Below are positions 23,555 through 34,119 of a stretch of 64,000 bases of DNA, in pieces. The stretch comes from Hyalella azteca. Lineage: Eukaryota > Arthropoda > Malacostraca > Amphipoda > Hyalellidae. A program made the position numbers and the translations under genes. The DNA lies in contig NW_025931632.1 of the NCBI RefSeq assembly GCF_000764305.2, forward strand, positions 1-64,000. Direction: 5' to 3'. Under the pieces are notes generated by a model, which was not told the origin of the DNA, did not search any database, and was given only the letters and a program-made list of their open reading frames with translations. How positions within the stretch are numbered: position 1 is the first letter of the stretch; the number at the start of each line of letters is the position of its first letter.

Positions 23555-25524
23555 CACCATTTCGTCCATCGTCTCCGCTAATTGGGAGCAAGGAGAGCAA
23601 GTAATATTATTAAAATTTCACAATAAATTGAGGATTTGGGGAGTAAAAGTAAAGCAGGATTACGAAAGGTAAGTCTCAACAAATTTTGAACAAAAGTCTC
23701 AATGCTGTAGTGACGAAATTGATACTTGAGTGGCATAAAGTATCAATACAAATTTTTAACAAATAATGCTCATCCAGATGCAAATATTGACCATTTTCTT
23801 TACTCTAAATTGAGGTAAATTATTAGGCCCGGTATTCCTGAGTTTATTTCGAGAAAAAGGCCAGTTCGATACCAGAAATATCGAAAATTGTTTCGTTGGT
23901 GAAGAAAAGTCTCGTGATATATGCGTTGAAACCTTTCGTGTGAAACTAACGTGATAACCGTAAAATAATTTAATGGACAATAAAGTATAGTTTTCATTCA
24001 TAATAACAGCGTAAAACACGGGTTTACGAAAATATAAGACATTTTAAAGCCTTTATTTAGAATTTGCCTTTGATGATCTTGAAAACATCATCTCGGCTTA
24101 ATTTTTGAAAAATATTATATTGTCTCTGCAGCGACAAGTCTTGACAACGGTGAAGATCCTAATTATGATCGGCGATCTTTCTAACGTAATTAATGTGATT
24201 TCTAAAAATCTTAATTAGCGTGAGCTAATTAAGGCATCCAGCGCTCAGTGCGCACGAATTAAGTTTTTTCCAAAAAATCAATATAGCTTTAACGAATTAG
24301 ACTGAGTCACAAATGTATGTGTACTAATATAAAACAGTGCATGGTCTGGTTATAAAATTCATTCAAAATTTGTATAAATATATTAATCTGGCTGATATTG
24401 AATTGATTGAATTAATCGTGCTGCTGCGATTGCACAACAAGTTGTTATATAAGGTAATGAAATATTATCAATATATCGAAGATTTTATGCTTCAACATTT
24501 CCATGCTGTTTATCAACTATATTTTTAACAGTAATTAACAATTGAGAAGATTGAACAGATTATGCATGATTCAGATGGGTGTAAAAAATTTGTGATATTT
24601 TCGTCATCGCAATTTCTCAAAAGGATATCAGACATTTTCCTCCACCCGTTGTTTCCTTGTTGCTCCCGAATTATATGTTACTGAACAAAACCAATTTTTT
24701 CTGTGCCGCTAAAAAAAGAAAAATTTCAAATTGCGTACTCCAACATATGAAAATTTATAAATTGCTATTTTAGCAATACAAATGCGCCGTCAGGAAATTA
24801 ATCTTTAAACTTACCTTCTGAAGCGATTTACAAGGACTGGTGGTAATTAAAATTTTCATAAGTAAATAGTATATTTAAAAATGTTAAATAACGATCTACT
24901 CTGCAGTGCCAATATACTGTGTATAGTTGCCTTTTTCAAACGGTTTTCTAAATTCCTAAGTTATTTATCGTTGAGGCAGGAACTTCACCCGAACTTTTCT
25001 CATCTAATGGGCTCACTAATTCCTCATTAAAAACTTTTATTACACACTAAATAACTTTACCTAAACTAGAAAACCAAATGAGCTCATATGAGCGAAAGCG
25101 TGGACACACTTATTGCTGCTCATCGTACGCTATGGATAAGTTCACATATAATTCAAAAAGTGCTTAAATTAACTTAAGGTTCTATAGGTTGAACTTGGTC
25201 AAAATTTGGTAAATATTCCGAACTGAACTCGTCATAAAGGTATATTTGTGTGATAAAAGCTTTAGCAGCATCAGTCTAATTATAGGATTATTTACATTTG
25301 CTTTTAATGTATAAAAAAGTACATATTTTATGAGCGGCCAATTTATGTTATATACATATTTCATGTATGAAAAAATTCAAGATAGCGGCCAAGCATTCAC
25401 CGTCATCATGTCTTCAATTTTATGTTGAAATTATAAGCCCCTCTGTGTCTTTTATCTCCTAAATTCGACGCTGCAACCAAATTAGATTTGCTAACTCGTC
25501 ACAAAAGACGAACCCACTACAGCA
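23555..25524. other. Copy 1 intergenic stretch, no gene
   Basis: Aligned with 47476-49576. Copy 2 has about 100 bp extra near 48138-48237, containing a short direct repeat (TTAACTTCTGAGTATGGG twice). Open frames around 23756-24019 are not kept in frame between copies. Confidence 0.5.
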
Positions 25525-25827
25525 TTAGCCATATTACTCCTCTAGCCATATTACCACACTAGCCATATTATCGCACTAGCCATATTACCTCAGGAGCCAT
25601 ATTACTCTTCTAGCCATATTACTCTTCTAGCCATATTACTCTTCTATAGCCATATTACTCTTCTAGCCATTTTACTCCTCTAGCCATATTACTCTTCAAG
25701 CCATTTTACTCCTCTAGCTATTTTGCTCTTCTAGCCATATTACTCTTCTAGCCATATTACCGCACTAGCCATATTACTCTTTTAGCCATATTACTCTTCT
25801 AGCCATATTACTCTTCTAGCCATATTA
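25525..25827. repeat. 17 bp minisatellite, copy 1, about 18 units
   Basis: Unit CTAGCCATATTACTCTT with variants CCGCA and CCTCA. It runs directly into the N at 25828. Confidence 0.95.
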
Positions 25828-25828
25828 N
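25828..25828. other. Single N, probable unsized assembly gap
   Basis: Immediately after the N copy 1 resumes at AAAATGTCACTCACTTTTAA, which in copy 2 is near 51902. Copy 2 has about 1.9 kb (50015-51901) between its array end and this point; copy 1 has only the N. Confidence 0.75.
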
Positions 25829-25882
25829 AAAATGTCACTCACTTTTAAGGTCATGGACAATTATTATCGCTCAGGAGTGCTT

Positions 25883-25943
25883 CATCTCCGCAAGCAATAA
25901 ATAACATGTCACCGCGAGATGTTATTTATTGCTTGCTGAGATG
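25883..25943. repeat. Long hairpin, 24 of 25 paired bases
   Basis: GCAAGCAATAAATAACAT (25890-25907) pairs perfectly with 25919-25936 across 11 bases. CATCTC and GAGATG extend the stem after one mismatch. Copy 2 (about 51955-52015) keeps the shape with several unpaired positions (CTTAAGGAGAT on the right side), so the copy 1 stem is more perfect. It is too short and simple to call a microRNA precursor. Confidence 0.7.
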
Positions 25944-27008
25944 CAGCATTTCCTCGCATATGGGCTTCCATGCGCCGTGGTGGCGACAGAAATCTTGGAG
26001 CTTTTTACTGACTCAATCGAAGTATCGTGTAGTTAGCGGTAGAAAGTTTGAACATTACTGCTCATGTGAAAATGTTACCTTTTAAATAGATTACATCCAA
26101 AAGTGCGAAAAATATTATTATGTACTTGCTATTCTATTATCACTTAAATTTTTACAATGTTTTTATGAATTCAGAAACCACACGATTGTGCAAAATTCTC
26201 GACAGAAATTTCAAAGTTAAAAATTACTAAGTACCAGCAAGTAATAGCTTGATATTTCCTTGTGATTTTAGAATCCCGGTGTCCCAAATCGAACTTAAAT
26301 ACTTAAATAAATCCAAAATGATAATAAATTAAACTGATGAATAATTAATAATGAAAAATAAGTAAATAAATATGATATATAATATAATAAATATAATTTA
26401 AATAAATTCCTATCAAACTTATTAATAAGTAAAACTAATGTGATTCTTCATAAAATTACCTATTCAAATTCTTATCTTGTACGTATATAACTGAACACCC
26501 GCTTCATTTCCTTTGCTAAATGCGATAAAATTCCTCATGGTCTGTTAAATTAATTTTTTTATACAATTAAAAAAAAATTCAGTTCATTTCAAAAACCATT
26601 CCTCTCTGTTTACAAAGTCTTTCTATTCTGCCAATAAGAATGAATTGTCAAATTTAGGTAACATCCATAATGAATATCGTGCGTACACGCTTCTAACACA
26701 CGCACAAACTTTGACGAATATGTAATATATTGCACTTTTCTAGAAGCCGCCCCTGCAATTACGACAAATTGGATACTGGAATCTTGTGTATATCGAGGGA
26801 CGTTGCTGATTCATTTTGAGTCTCAAATTATCAGATAAAATTTGCAATGAAAATTCTAACGGCAGGCGTGCCATGCCAGGAATTTAGCCGCTTCATCTAT
26901 AGGAATTTCAGGGGCATTTAAATAGGCCTAAAACTTTAAACTCGGCAGAACTGGAGATGAATTCCAGTACCAAGTAGGAATTGAGACTTGATAGATATAC
27001 TGCCTGCA
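25944..27008. other. Copy 1 intergenic stretch, no gene
   Basis: Aligned with about 52016-53050. AT-rich low-complexity DNA near 26330-26420. Nothing else is supported. Confidence 0.5.
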
Positions 27009-27551
27009 CCAATTAAAGATTAATTCCAATTTTCTACCGCAAATTAAGTTTAACTCTGGTTACACGAGGGAAACAATGGGGCGGAATTACCATTTTTAAG
27101 CAATATTTTTAAAATCTCAAACAATAATAAGATATTTGAAAGCTAGAAAAAGCAGAAGAGTCATGCACCTTAACTTATAAAAAAATTTTAATTTGTTTTT
27201 TTTTTAGTTTGTTATCAATCTGCAATAAAAACAATCCGGTGACAATATTTCTTACAATAATTGCTCCGACTGAATTTCATCTGTCATAGCACAATTTTAG
27301 ATAGATTGTATTTTCTGGGCAAAAATTAAATTTCAACTGTGATTCAACTCTAAAGTTGAATTGCAGTTCCATTACAATTATTGAGTTTTAATTCCAGCCT
27401 CTATTTAACTATCGAATAGTTAAATATGGTTTAATTGAATCACATATTATATTTACCATGAAATAATTCAGGCTGAATTTCTAGTTCAATAAATTAACAT
27501 TTCTTGAATCATTAGATTTAAATCCTTATTCCAAATACATGTATGTGAACT
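27009..27551. other. Block present only in copy 1 (about 540 bp)
   Basis: In copy 2 the flanks join directly (CTGCCCTGC then AAAGTCC at 53050/53051). The block is AT-rich with no gene. It contains a perfect 11 bp hairpin, TATTTAACTAT (27402-27412) against 27416-27426 with loop CGA. No terminal repeats are evident, so a deletion in copy 2 is as likely as an insertion in copy 1. Confidence 0.7.
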
Positions 27552-28574
27552 AAAGTCCTTCCCGAAAAGTTTCCGTGTATCTATAACGCTACTTAACGTG
27601 TAATAATCAATTGTGTAGCTCACATAGCATCTTCGTTTTTTAGAGTCGCGAACAATGTGTGATATAATCATACTTATAGTTGGCCATATCGTTTAATACA
27701 GCCGCAATATGTTTGAGCGAGGGAGACGGCACTCGAAGTCATCCAGTCAAGTTTATGCGTTCAGTTGCTACGAAGCGCATTGGACAAAGCATTAACTGGA
27801 CTAGCGCTGCGCTCTACGTGCTGTACATATGGGAACAAATGCTGGGTAAGAATCATTTGGCACTAATTAAATTCTTAACAAAATACCTTGTTAGTTTATG
27901 AACCTGGCAGCAATTGCAACCAGAAAGGATAGAAGTAAATAATAATTAATAATAAATAGTATATAATCATAATAATATAATTGCAATGAAAAACTTAAAA
28001 TTCGAATTTTTTTAAAATGTAAACAAATATTTACTTCTTTATAATATTAGAACTAAAGTACAAAGACTAATCTTCAGCTAAATATGAAATATTTCGTTTA
28101 GTGACTATCGCGTCTTCGTTGGTACGGTTACCTCCTCTGCTTGAGATCGCAGTGACGTCTTATCATGATCCCTGGAGCGTTCGGACATTACAATTTTATC
28201 CCATTGTCTTTTAATTCAAATCTGATTGACTCCTCATCAAGATTAGAAATCGAATTTGAGCAGAATTAATACATAGTGCGTCTTCTTCATTTTCTAGATG
28301 AGCTAACTTAATGGAAACAGAATAAATGGATTTAGAAAAGATTTCTCAAGCTCCAAATAATTTTCGAGGCTTGATAACATTACAGCTCTAACCTGCGGTC
28401 GGTGGTGATTGACGCGAATTATCCCGCGATTTGCTGCCGCCTGGAAATGTCGGTGATGTGACCTCCTCTAACTGCTATTAACAATTAACGAAGCTTATGA
28501 ACTCCATGGGCTGAAATACCATCGGTTTATCGTCGCCGTTTACTCAGCCATCAATAAATCCCGATAACGTGTAC
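27552..28574. other. Copy 1 intergenic stretch, no gene
   Basis: Aligned with about 53051-54080. The frame at 27680-27901 is not preserved in copy 2. Confidence 0.5.
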
Positions 28575-29424
28575 TGTCAAACGCCTGCTTGCCTTTGAAT
28601 TGTTCATATCATTCGTTGTCCGTGCTTCTTTTGACTTTCTCATGAAGAAAAAGCAGGGCCTCGGCTGTGATGACAACACTGTCGAGGCAATAGGAGGGAG
28701 ACTTCTCGTTGATCAGGAACCCAGAAAGGAGGTCGGCGTCAAGACTGGAGTGAACGGGAAGGGAGCCTGATGGCTTCGGAACACAACTTCTGGTCAAATG
28801 TTTAATTGTGAAACTCTGGCTGCCTCCACGGATTCATGATGAGCCTCTAAGTCTCCTCTACACCTGCCGGTCCGGGATCTGTGACTTCTGCGCCCTGTAC
28901 CCTGAGCCTACTGCCCTACCAACCATCGGAGCTTGTCCCACTGACCATGCACTGTAAGTCCGGCAACTTGAAATGCGCAATTTATTGTCAAGGACGGTGT
29001 TTGGGTCTAGGGATCTTTAGCCGCTTCACGGCCTTGACTTACAATAAAGATGAAGAGCCGATGAAATTGAAAAATTGATGAAAACTGATTTAGAAAGGAT
29101 TTAAATAGATTTATATATTTGATGAAACGATTAATTTCATAGATTTGTGCGCGTGTTAAACCATGCCCCGATATTGCACGTACACAATGATTATCATCAT
29201 CGTAAGTGCCTAATTGATTAATTTCGTTTGGAAGGTGGCGCGGGAACTTCGTCCCAGACGTCATCCACCTACGATCCATCGGCTTTTTCATTGAACGAAA
29301 GTTGGCGGGATTTGCGCATCGTCAAAACCGTCTGCGGGTTTTGATTCTCTATACGGATATATTAAAAATAATATATTTGAGACTGCATTTCTGATTTTCA
29401 CGCCATAATATTTTCGTTATGTAC
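28575..29424. other. 850 bp block present only in copy 1, flanked by GTAC
   Basis: GTAC precedes the block (28571-28574) and also ends it (29421-29424). Copy 2 has one GTAC joining the same flanks (near 54080). The block is richer in GC than its surroundings. On the plus strand a frame opens after TGA 28751-28753 and runs to a consensus donor ACT|GTAAGT at 28954, including a TCRSGICDFCALYPEPTALP stretch. On the minus strand a frame (about 28836-28609) ends FLINEKSPSYCLDSVVITAE ... KVKRSTDNE. At most one is real. It could be an exon-bearing insertion, a retrocopy, or sequence deleted from copy 2. I do not recognise either peptide. Confidence 0.35.
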
Positions 29425-30247
29425 ATAGCGTCGCCATGTCTTTTATATGCAGTGCGAAACATTTATAAATAAGTTTGTTTCCTTAATTTTTTATATTAAT
29501 GATTTTAAAATACGTTTAATATTATCCTCATAAAAAATTTTATTTAGTAGTATTAAAGGAGGTAATAAGGTTAAAATCAGTAGGATTTACAAGTGTCAGT
29601 AAGCTTCATGTTGGAAGAAAACTCATGTCAAAAATGTTTGCTCATGTCAAAAATGAGCGACTGCATTACGCTTGCTCCTCAAAATACCTATGCACTGGAC
29701 GCACATGAACTTTCATAATTTTCTTAGTGAGAAATTTATTTTAAATGAAGGTAAATGCATGCAAATTTTTCGCAGCCATAAGTTACCATTGTGTAAATTT
29801 TTTATACGTTTTCGTTTTTTCGGGCTCTGAAAAGATCAATGAACTGCAGGCGGCGAAGTGCGATTACTTAATATCTCAACGACCATTGAGATGGAAAATA
29901 AACCAAAAGAAATAAACAAATAAAAATAAACAGAATTTAATCGCTCTCACCGGGCGTTTGTTTGCAGAGTAAATTGCTCAGGAACGCGAGAAGCTTTGCG
30001 GCGAAGCTCGCGTCGTAGCAGGATGAACGGAGGATTTAGGTTAGTAATTTAGTGCATGCGACGTTCGTTCATTGTTTCACGGCGAAACGGCACTGTCTCA
30101 CTCGACAGCCGGAATAGTTTGGAGTGTTGAAATGTTCTTCAATTGTGGAGACTAATATCAATTGCTGATTATAACCTGTGTGCAAAACTTAGAAACTTTG
30201 GTCATAGATGCATCCATGTATTTTCAACACTCAAATAAACTTGGTCC
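29425..30247. other. Copy 1 intergenic stretch, no gene
   Basis: Aligned with about 54083-55118. Copy 2 has additions here (about 45 bp near 54426 and the duplication at 54880-55030). Confidence 0.5.
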
Positions 30248-30277
30248 TAAAGTGATATCTTTAAAGATATCACTTTA
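30248..30277. repeat. Perfect 30 bp palindrome, copy 1 only
   Basis: TAAAGTGATATCTTT followed by its exact complement. At the matching place in copy 2 (about 55117-55140) the left half is kept but the right half reads AAAGAGCCTTACTTGG, so there is no palindrome. Confidence 0.9.
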
Positions 30278-30800
30278 TACTTGGTATAGTTGAATTCACC
30301 CGGATAATTGCCTATCTTCTGATTACCTGCAATGATTGATTTGTGCAAATGCGCCATTGTCTAGGTCATCGTTTGTCTTCATTGAATGAAATATTATGTA
30401 TTTATTATCCATAACTTATCGCATATTTTGCATTTAACATCAAATTAGATCAATAAGACCTCGGAGATTCTTTCTCACCCATTCAGGCATGGGGGACAAA
30501 ATTAAAAATTGTTTTATTTAAAAACCGGATATCCCATAATAGTGTGTCCACAAATATGGATTCAGTTCATAATAAAAAGAAGGCTTTCGAAAGTTGAACG
30601 AAAACCGAAATAAATTCAAATAAGCTGCATTTTCATGCAGAGCTACAACTCAAGAATTATCGAGCAAGAGAAAAATAACCTCAGAAACAATATAACAAAG
30701 GAATACAAACTGATCAGAAAACGGAACGAAGTAACTCTATATGAGCGGGAATCCAACGAATATGTCAGCATGGATACGGCGGCTATCACTTGCCTATCAA

Positions 30801-30905
30801 CGATCCAGATATGGAGATTGAGGGAAGGTCAAGTGCCCTCTGTCCGAGAGGGCAGGACAAAGGCATGCCGAGTAGGCACTTTTATATCATTCGCTGGTCT
30901 GTGAA
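30801..30905. other. Structured segment identical in both copies (copy 1)
   Basis: About 105 bp match exactly with 55661-55770 region while both sides carry substitutions and frameshifts. Inside, TGCCCTCT (30834-30841) pairs with AGAGGGCA (30847-30854) over a five-base loop, and AAGTGCC can alternatively pair with the GGCACTT about 40 bases downstream. It lies within an 89-codon ATG frame (30635-30904) that copy 2 breaks upstream with an early TAA, so protein constraint is unlikely. Confidence 0.5.
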
Positions 30906-33575
30906 CAAAATGAAAGGTATTGAAATAAAATAATATTTACGTTAGGCTTGAGGCTCCAATAAAGTATTTGTAATTTCTAGAAAACGAATTTCTAAACAAG
31001 ATTATAATGAATATATTCTGGTATGGAATCACCATTTTTGTTCATGCAGAAATATAGTGACGGATACGAATACAGAACTTCTTTTTAGCTGCCCCAAATA
31101 TACCGAAATGAACTCGAGAGAGAAATCGTTCCGGCATATTCAGGAGCTGCTAAACTAGGTGATGTCGAATTTTACCGCGTGAAGATTACAGTTGACGAAC
31201 TTCCAGCAATTGGCTCAAGTTCATGAGTTGATTTTGTTTTTGATGGCCTTTATAATATCAAAAAAAAAGTGACCTATGCAAGCGTGTTTTCAGCGTTATG
31301 TATTACACGAGAAGTTACGGACATTTCGTGAATGTTGGAAAAGATCCTCATTCATCCAAGATCCTTCAGTCCCTCATTATTAGTAATATAGTTTAACTGA
31401 ATCAATAAATAATTGTTAAAGACTATTCAGTTTGGCAAAATTCGATTTTACCAAAGCTTTTATTAATAAATGTTAACCAATTTTCTAATTTCATATTCTC
31501 ATTTATACATGCCTTTTAGTATGACGTCTTATATTAAGATTTTTTCATAACATCCTTTCAAACATGCTCAATGGGTATCGACACTAATTGTTTTCCTCTT
31601 TTATTAAATTCTCAGAATCATAAGCCTCACTCCAGCATTAATTTCGAGTAAGTACGGCCAGACATCAGCAACCGAGTCGCTCGTTTAATTACTTCTAAGG
31701 TTCAATTTTGTCTCCTGTATTTGTGACTGAAAGAGGCTCCTTTTTGCAGCCTTTGACCTCCCGCAGAAAATGTGCTATCTTCCAAGCTGTTAAATAATAA
31801 AATCAAACCAAGCTACATGTCTTCGTACTATGGCGCAGGTAATATTTGAAAATTTTCATTACAGTATAATAAGATTTGTCTTTTGTTTAAAGAAAACTAT
31901 TTGTGTAAAAACATTTCAAACAAACATTTAAAATTGAATTTTCAAGTAAAAGGAGTCTCACTCTAGAGTGCAGCAAATGAAGCAGTAATTGTCCAACAGA
32001 ATTTATCGCAACAACTGACTCACTTCATATATGCTCACTTCAAGAAGAAGTGAGCACAAAGGACATCATGATTACAATGATTTCTTTCACCATAATCTAA
32101 TTTATTTTTATTATTATTTATGATAATTTATTAATAATATCATTACAAGAAACATGAAACACATGGATGTACGCATCCACTCTACGGGTTACGCACGAAA
32201 CATTCAAGTATCGTTAGCGTCTGAAGCTGTACGTTTTCTGAAAATACTTTAGACTTCCTAACAAGTTGCGGCTTGCTGGCTTAGCACAGTTGAATACTTT
32301 CTATGACCTCTGTAATCGGTTTAAATATTCTATGCATAATATTTATTTAGTAATTAAGTGAGAGAATATTTGAATAGTTATTCGTGACATTCAATGCCAA
32401 TTTCAACCATCTCAGCTTGTCATTGTTCCACTTTCAAATTATGGCAATTTATTGTTGTTTATTTTTTCTTATCGGTATAAAAGTTCTCATTCTCTTTTTA
32501 GGCTTCATGACCTCTTGTCATCATGTTTGATTTCATGCCTCTAATTAGATGCGGTCACAGCTAATTTAATGATTGGTTTATAAGGCCAATCCTTACACTG
32601 GAAATGTAAGTGCAACTATTCTCTCTCGCTCCTAATTTACGGGGTGGGGGGTAGTTTTGCTGTTCGGGATCGGGCTTCCAAGTCTTGTGAAATCAAACGC
32701 GTAATTAATTGGTACGATCAAGCAACTTTCAACACATTAAAAATAAGCTCTTTACTTTGGTCAATAACCCCAACTAGCAATTCGCGATATATAATCACTA
32801 ATTGACTTGAACAATTTTAATAACATGTTTGCAGGTCGTGTGTATAGTTATTTATTCAATTTTTATTGGCCAATATATAATAATGATATTGATTTGCTTT
32901 CTTCAAGATAATTTTGAGTACCGAAGGAAGCTCACACAGCGTCGCGTGAAGGTTTACGTTCCGTGATTCCTGGCTTTCATGTTTAGCGGAAGTGCAACGC
33001 CATTTATTTGTCGTTAATTATTATTTATTTATGCTATCGAACACGATCTTCTCTGCTACTATTTTAAAATAGACTTAGCAAGCGCCATAGTAATGCACCA
33101 TATGTTACTCATCACATTAATGTTAGCATTGAAAACTTTACTCTTGGTGCACGAAGTGCAATTTATGTAAATTTTTCTGTTCAAACTAGAACTTGAGACG
33201 AAAAAAAAATATACTGCATGAGTGTCCAGAATACCTCAAACTCCTTTTGCGGCAGCCTGATAAAACTTCCCGCCTCCCACAATATCCAAACGAAGTCCAA
33301 TAATAGAGGAAAGTTTGAGGAGGAATTCGCTGTAAATTCTCAGTTTATTGAGCGAGAGATACCGTCGAGAGACAATTTCTGCCAGTCTCCAAATCCGATT
33401 GGCGAACTCAGCCATTAGGCATGAGATCTCTTTAAATTTCCACAGTTCAAATGATCACAATCATTGCGCGAGGTCATGAGGAGAAACTTTTAAACCCGGA
33501 TGGGTAACAAATTATTAGCAATTGAAAAATACTATATTGAGTTCGAATCGCTTAATCTCGTCAGAGGAACATTCG
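30906..33575. other. Copy 1 intergenic stretch, no gene
   Basis: Aligned with about 55771-58621. A 66-codon frame at 33218-33418 remains open in copy 2 (58267-58464), but nearly all differences would change the residue (about eight replacement to one silent by eye), so it looks unconstrained. The MITE-2 empty site is near 31257-31272. Confidence 0.5.
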
Positions 33576-33591
33576 AGGTCGACGTCGACCT
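33576..33591. repeat. Perfect 16 bp GC-rich palindrome
   Basis: AGGTCGACGTCGACCT, identical in copy 2 at 58622-58637. It lies at the start of a highly conserved stretch. It could be a binding site for a dimeric protein; this is inference only. Confidence 0.6.
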
Positions 33592-33767
33592 AAAATCGTT
33601 CGCTTGACTGCTGAAAATGTAGGCATTATTTTTAGCTAGCTTAATTGACGATGCAAGACATTATGGAGGACGACTGAGCTCGAGAGATTTCTAAGTTTGA
33701 GGTCTGATGAGTTCTGGTGAGCTGTTATGTGGCAGCATAATGATTCGAGTTGTGGCTTGACTGCATA

Positions 33768-34119
33768 GACTTGACGCAAAATGATTTAGTTTTAGGTGAA
33801 GCGATCGGGGGGCCTGTGGCCAAATGATTTTCCTTGGTGATTATCTTGTTTGAGGTAAAATTATTGGTCGTGAGGTAAAATGATTTCGCTTGAGTAAAGA
33901 TGATAGGGCCTTCGTCATAAAGATTTAAGCTTGAGGTAAAATGAAAGGTCGTTACGCAATAAGATTTAGCTTGAAGTAGAATTTATCAGGGTTAAGGGAA
34001 AAAGATTTATGTTGTAAAAGATATAAAATGACTGAGTTTGTGTTAAACAGACATGGTTTGGAGCAACATCATTGGGCTTGAGACATGACGGTTATTGGGC
34101 TTGACGCAAAGTAATAGGG
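33768..34119. repeat. Degenerate array of about 20 bp units
   Basis: Loose repeats of a phrase like GCTTGAGGTAAAATGATTT (for example near 33857, 33871, 33930), with at least ten recognisable members. Units differ strongly from one another, yet the array is almost identical to 58816-59164, with only a handful of changes. Confidence 0.6.

Noticed and set aside
25525..25827. CRISPR-like regular spacing in the 17 bp array
   Set aside because: Units are contiguous with no unique spacers, and the DNA is eukaryotic; it is a minisatellite.
30635..30904. 89-codon ATG frame
   Set aside because: Broken in copy 2 after about 14 codons. Only the 3' 105 bp is conserved, and as nucleotides.
33218..33418. 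66-codon frame open in both duplicates, MSVQNTSNSFCGSLIKLPAS onward
   Set aside because: Nearly all differences between the copies change the residue, so there is no sign of protein constraint.
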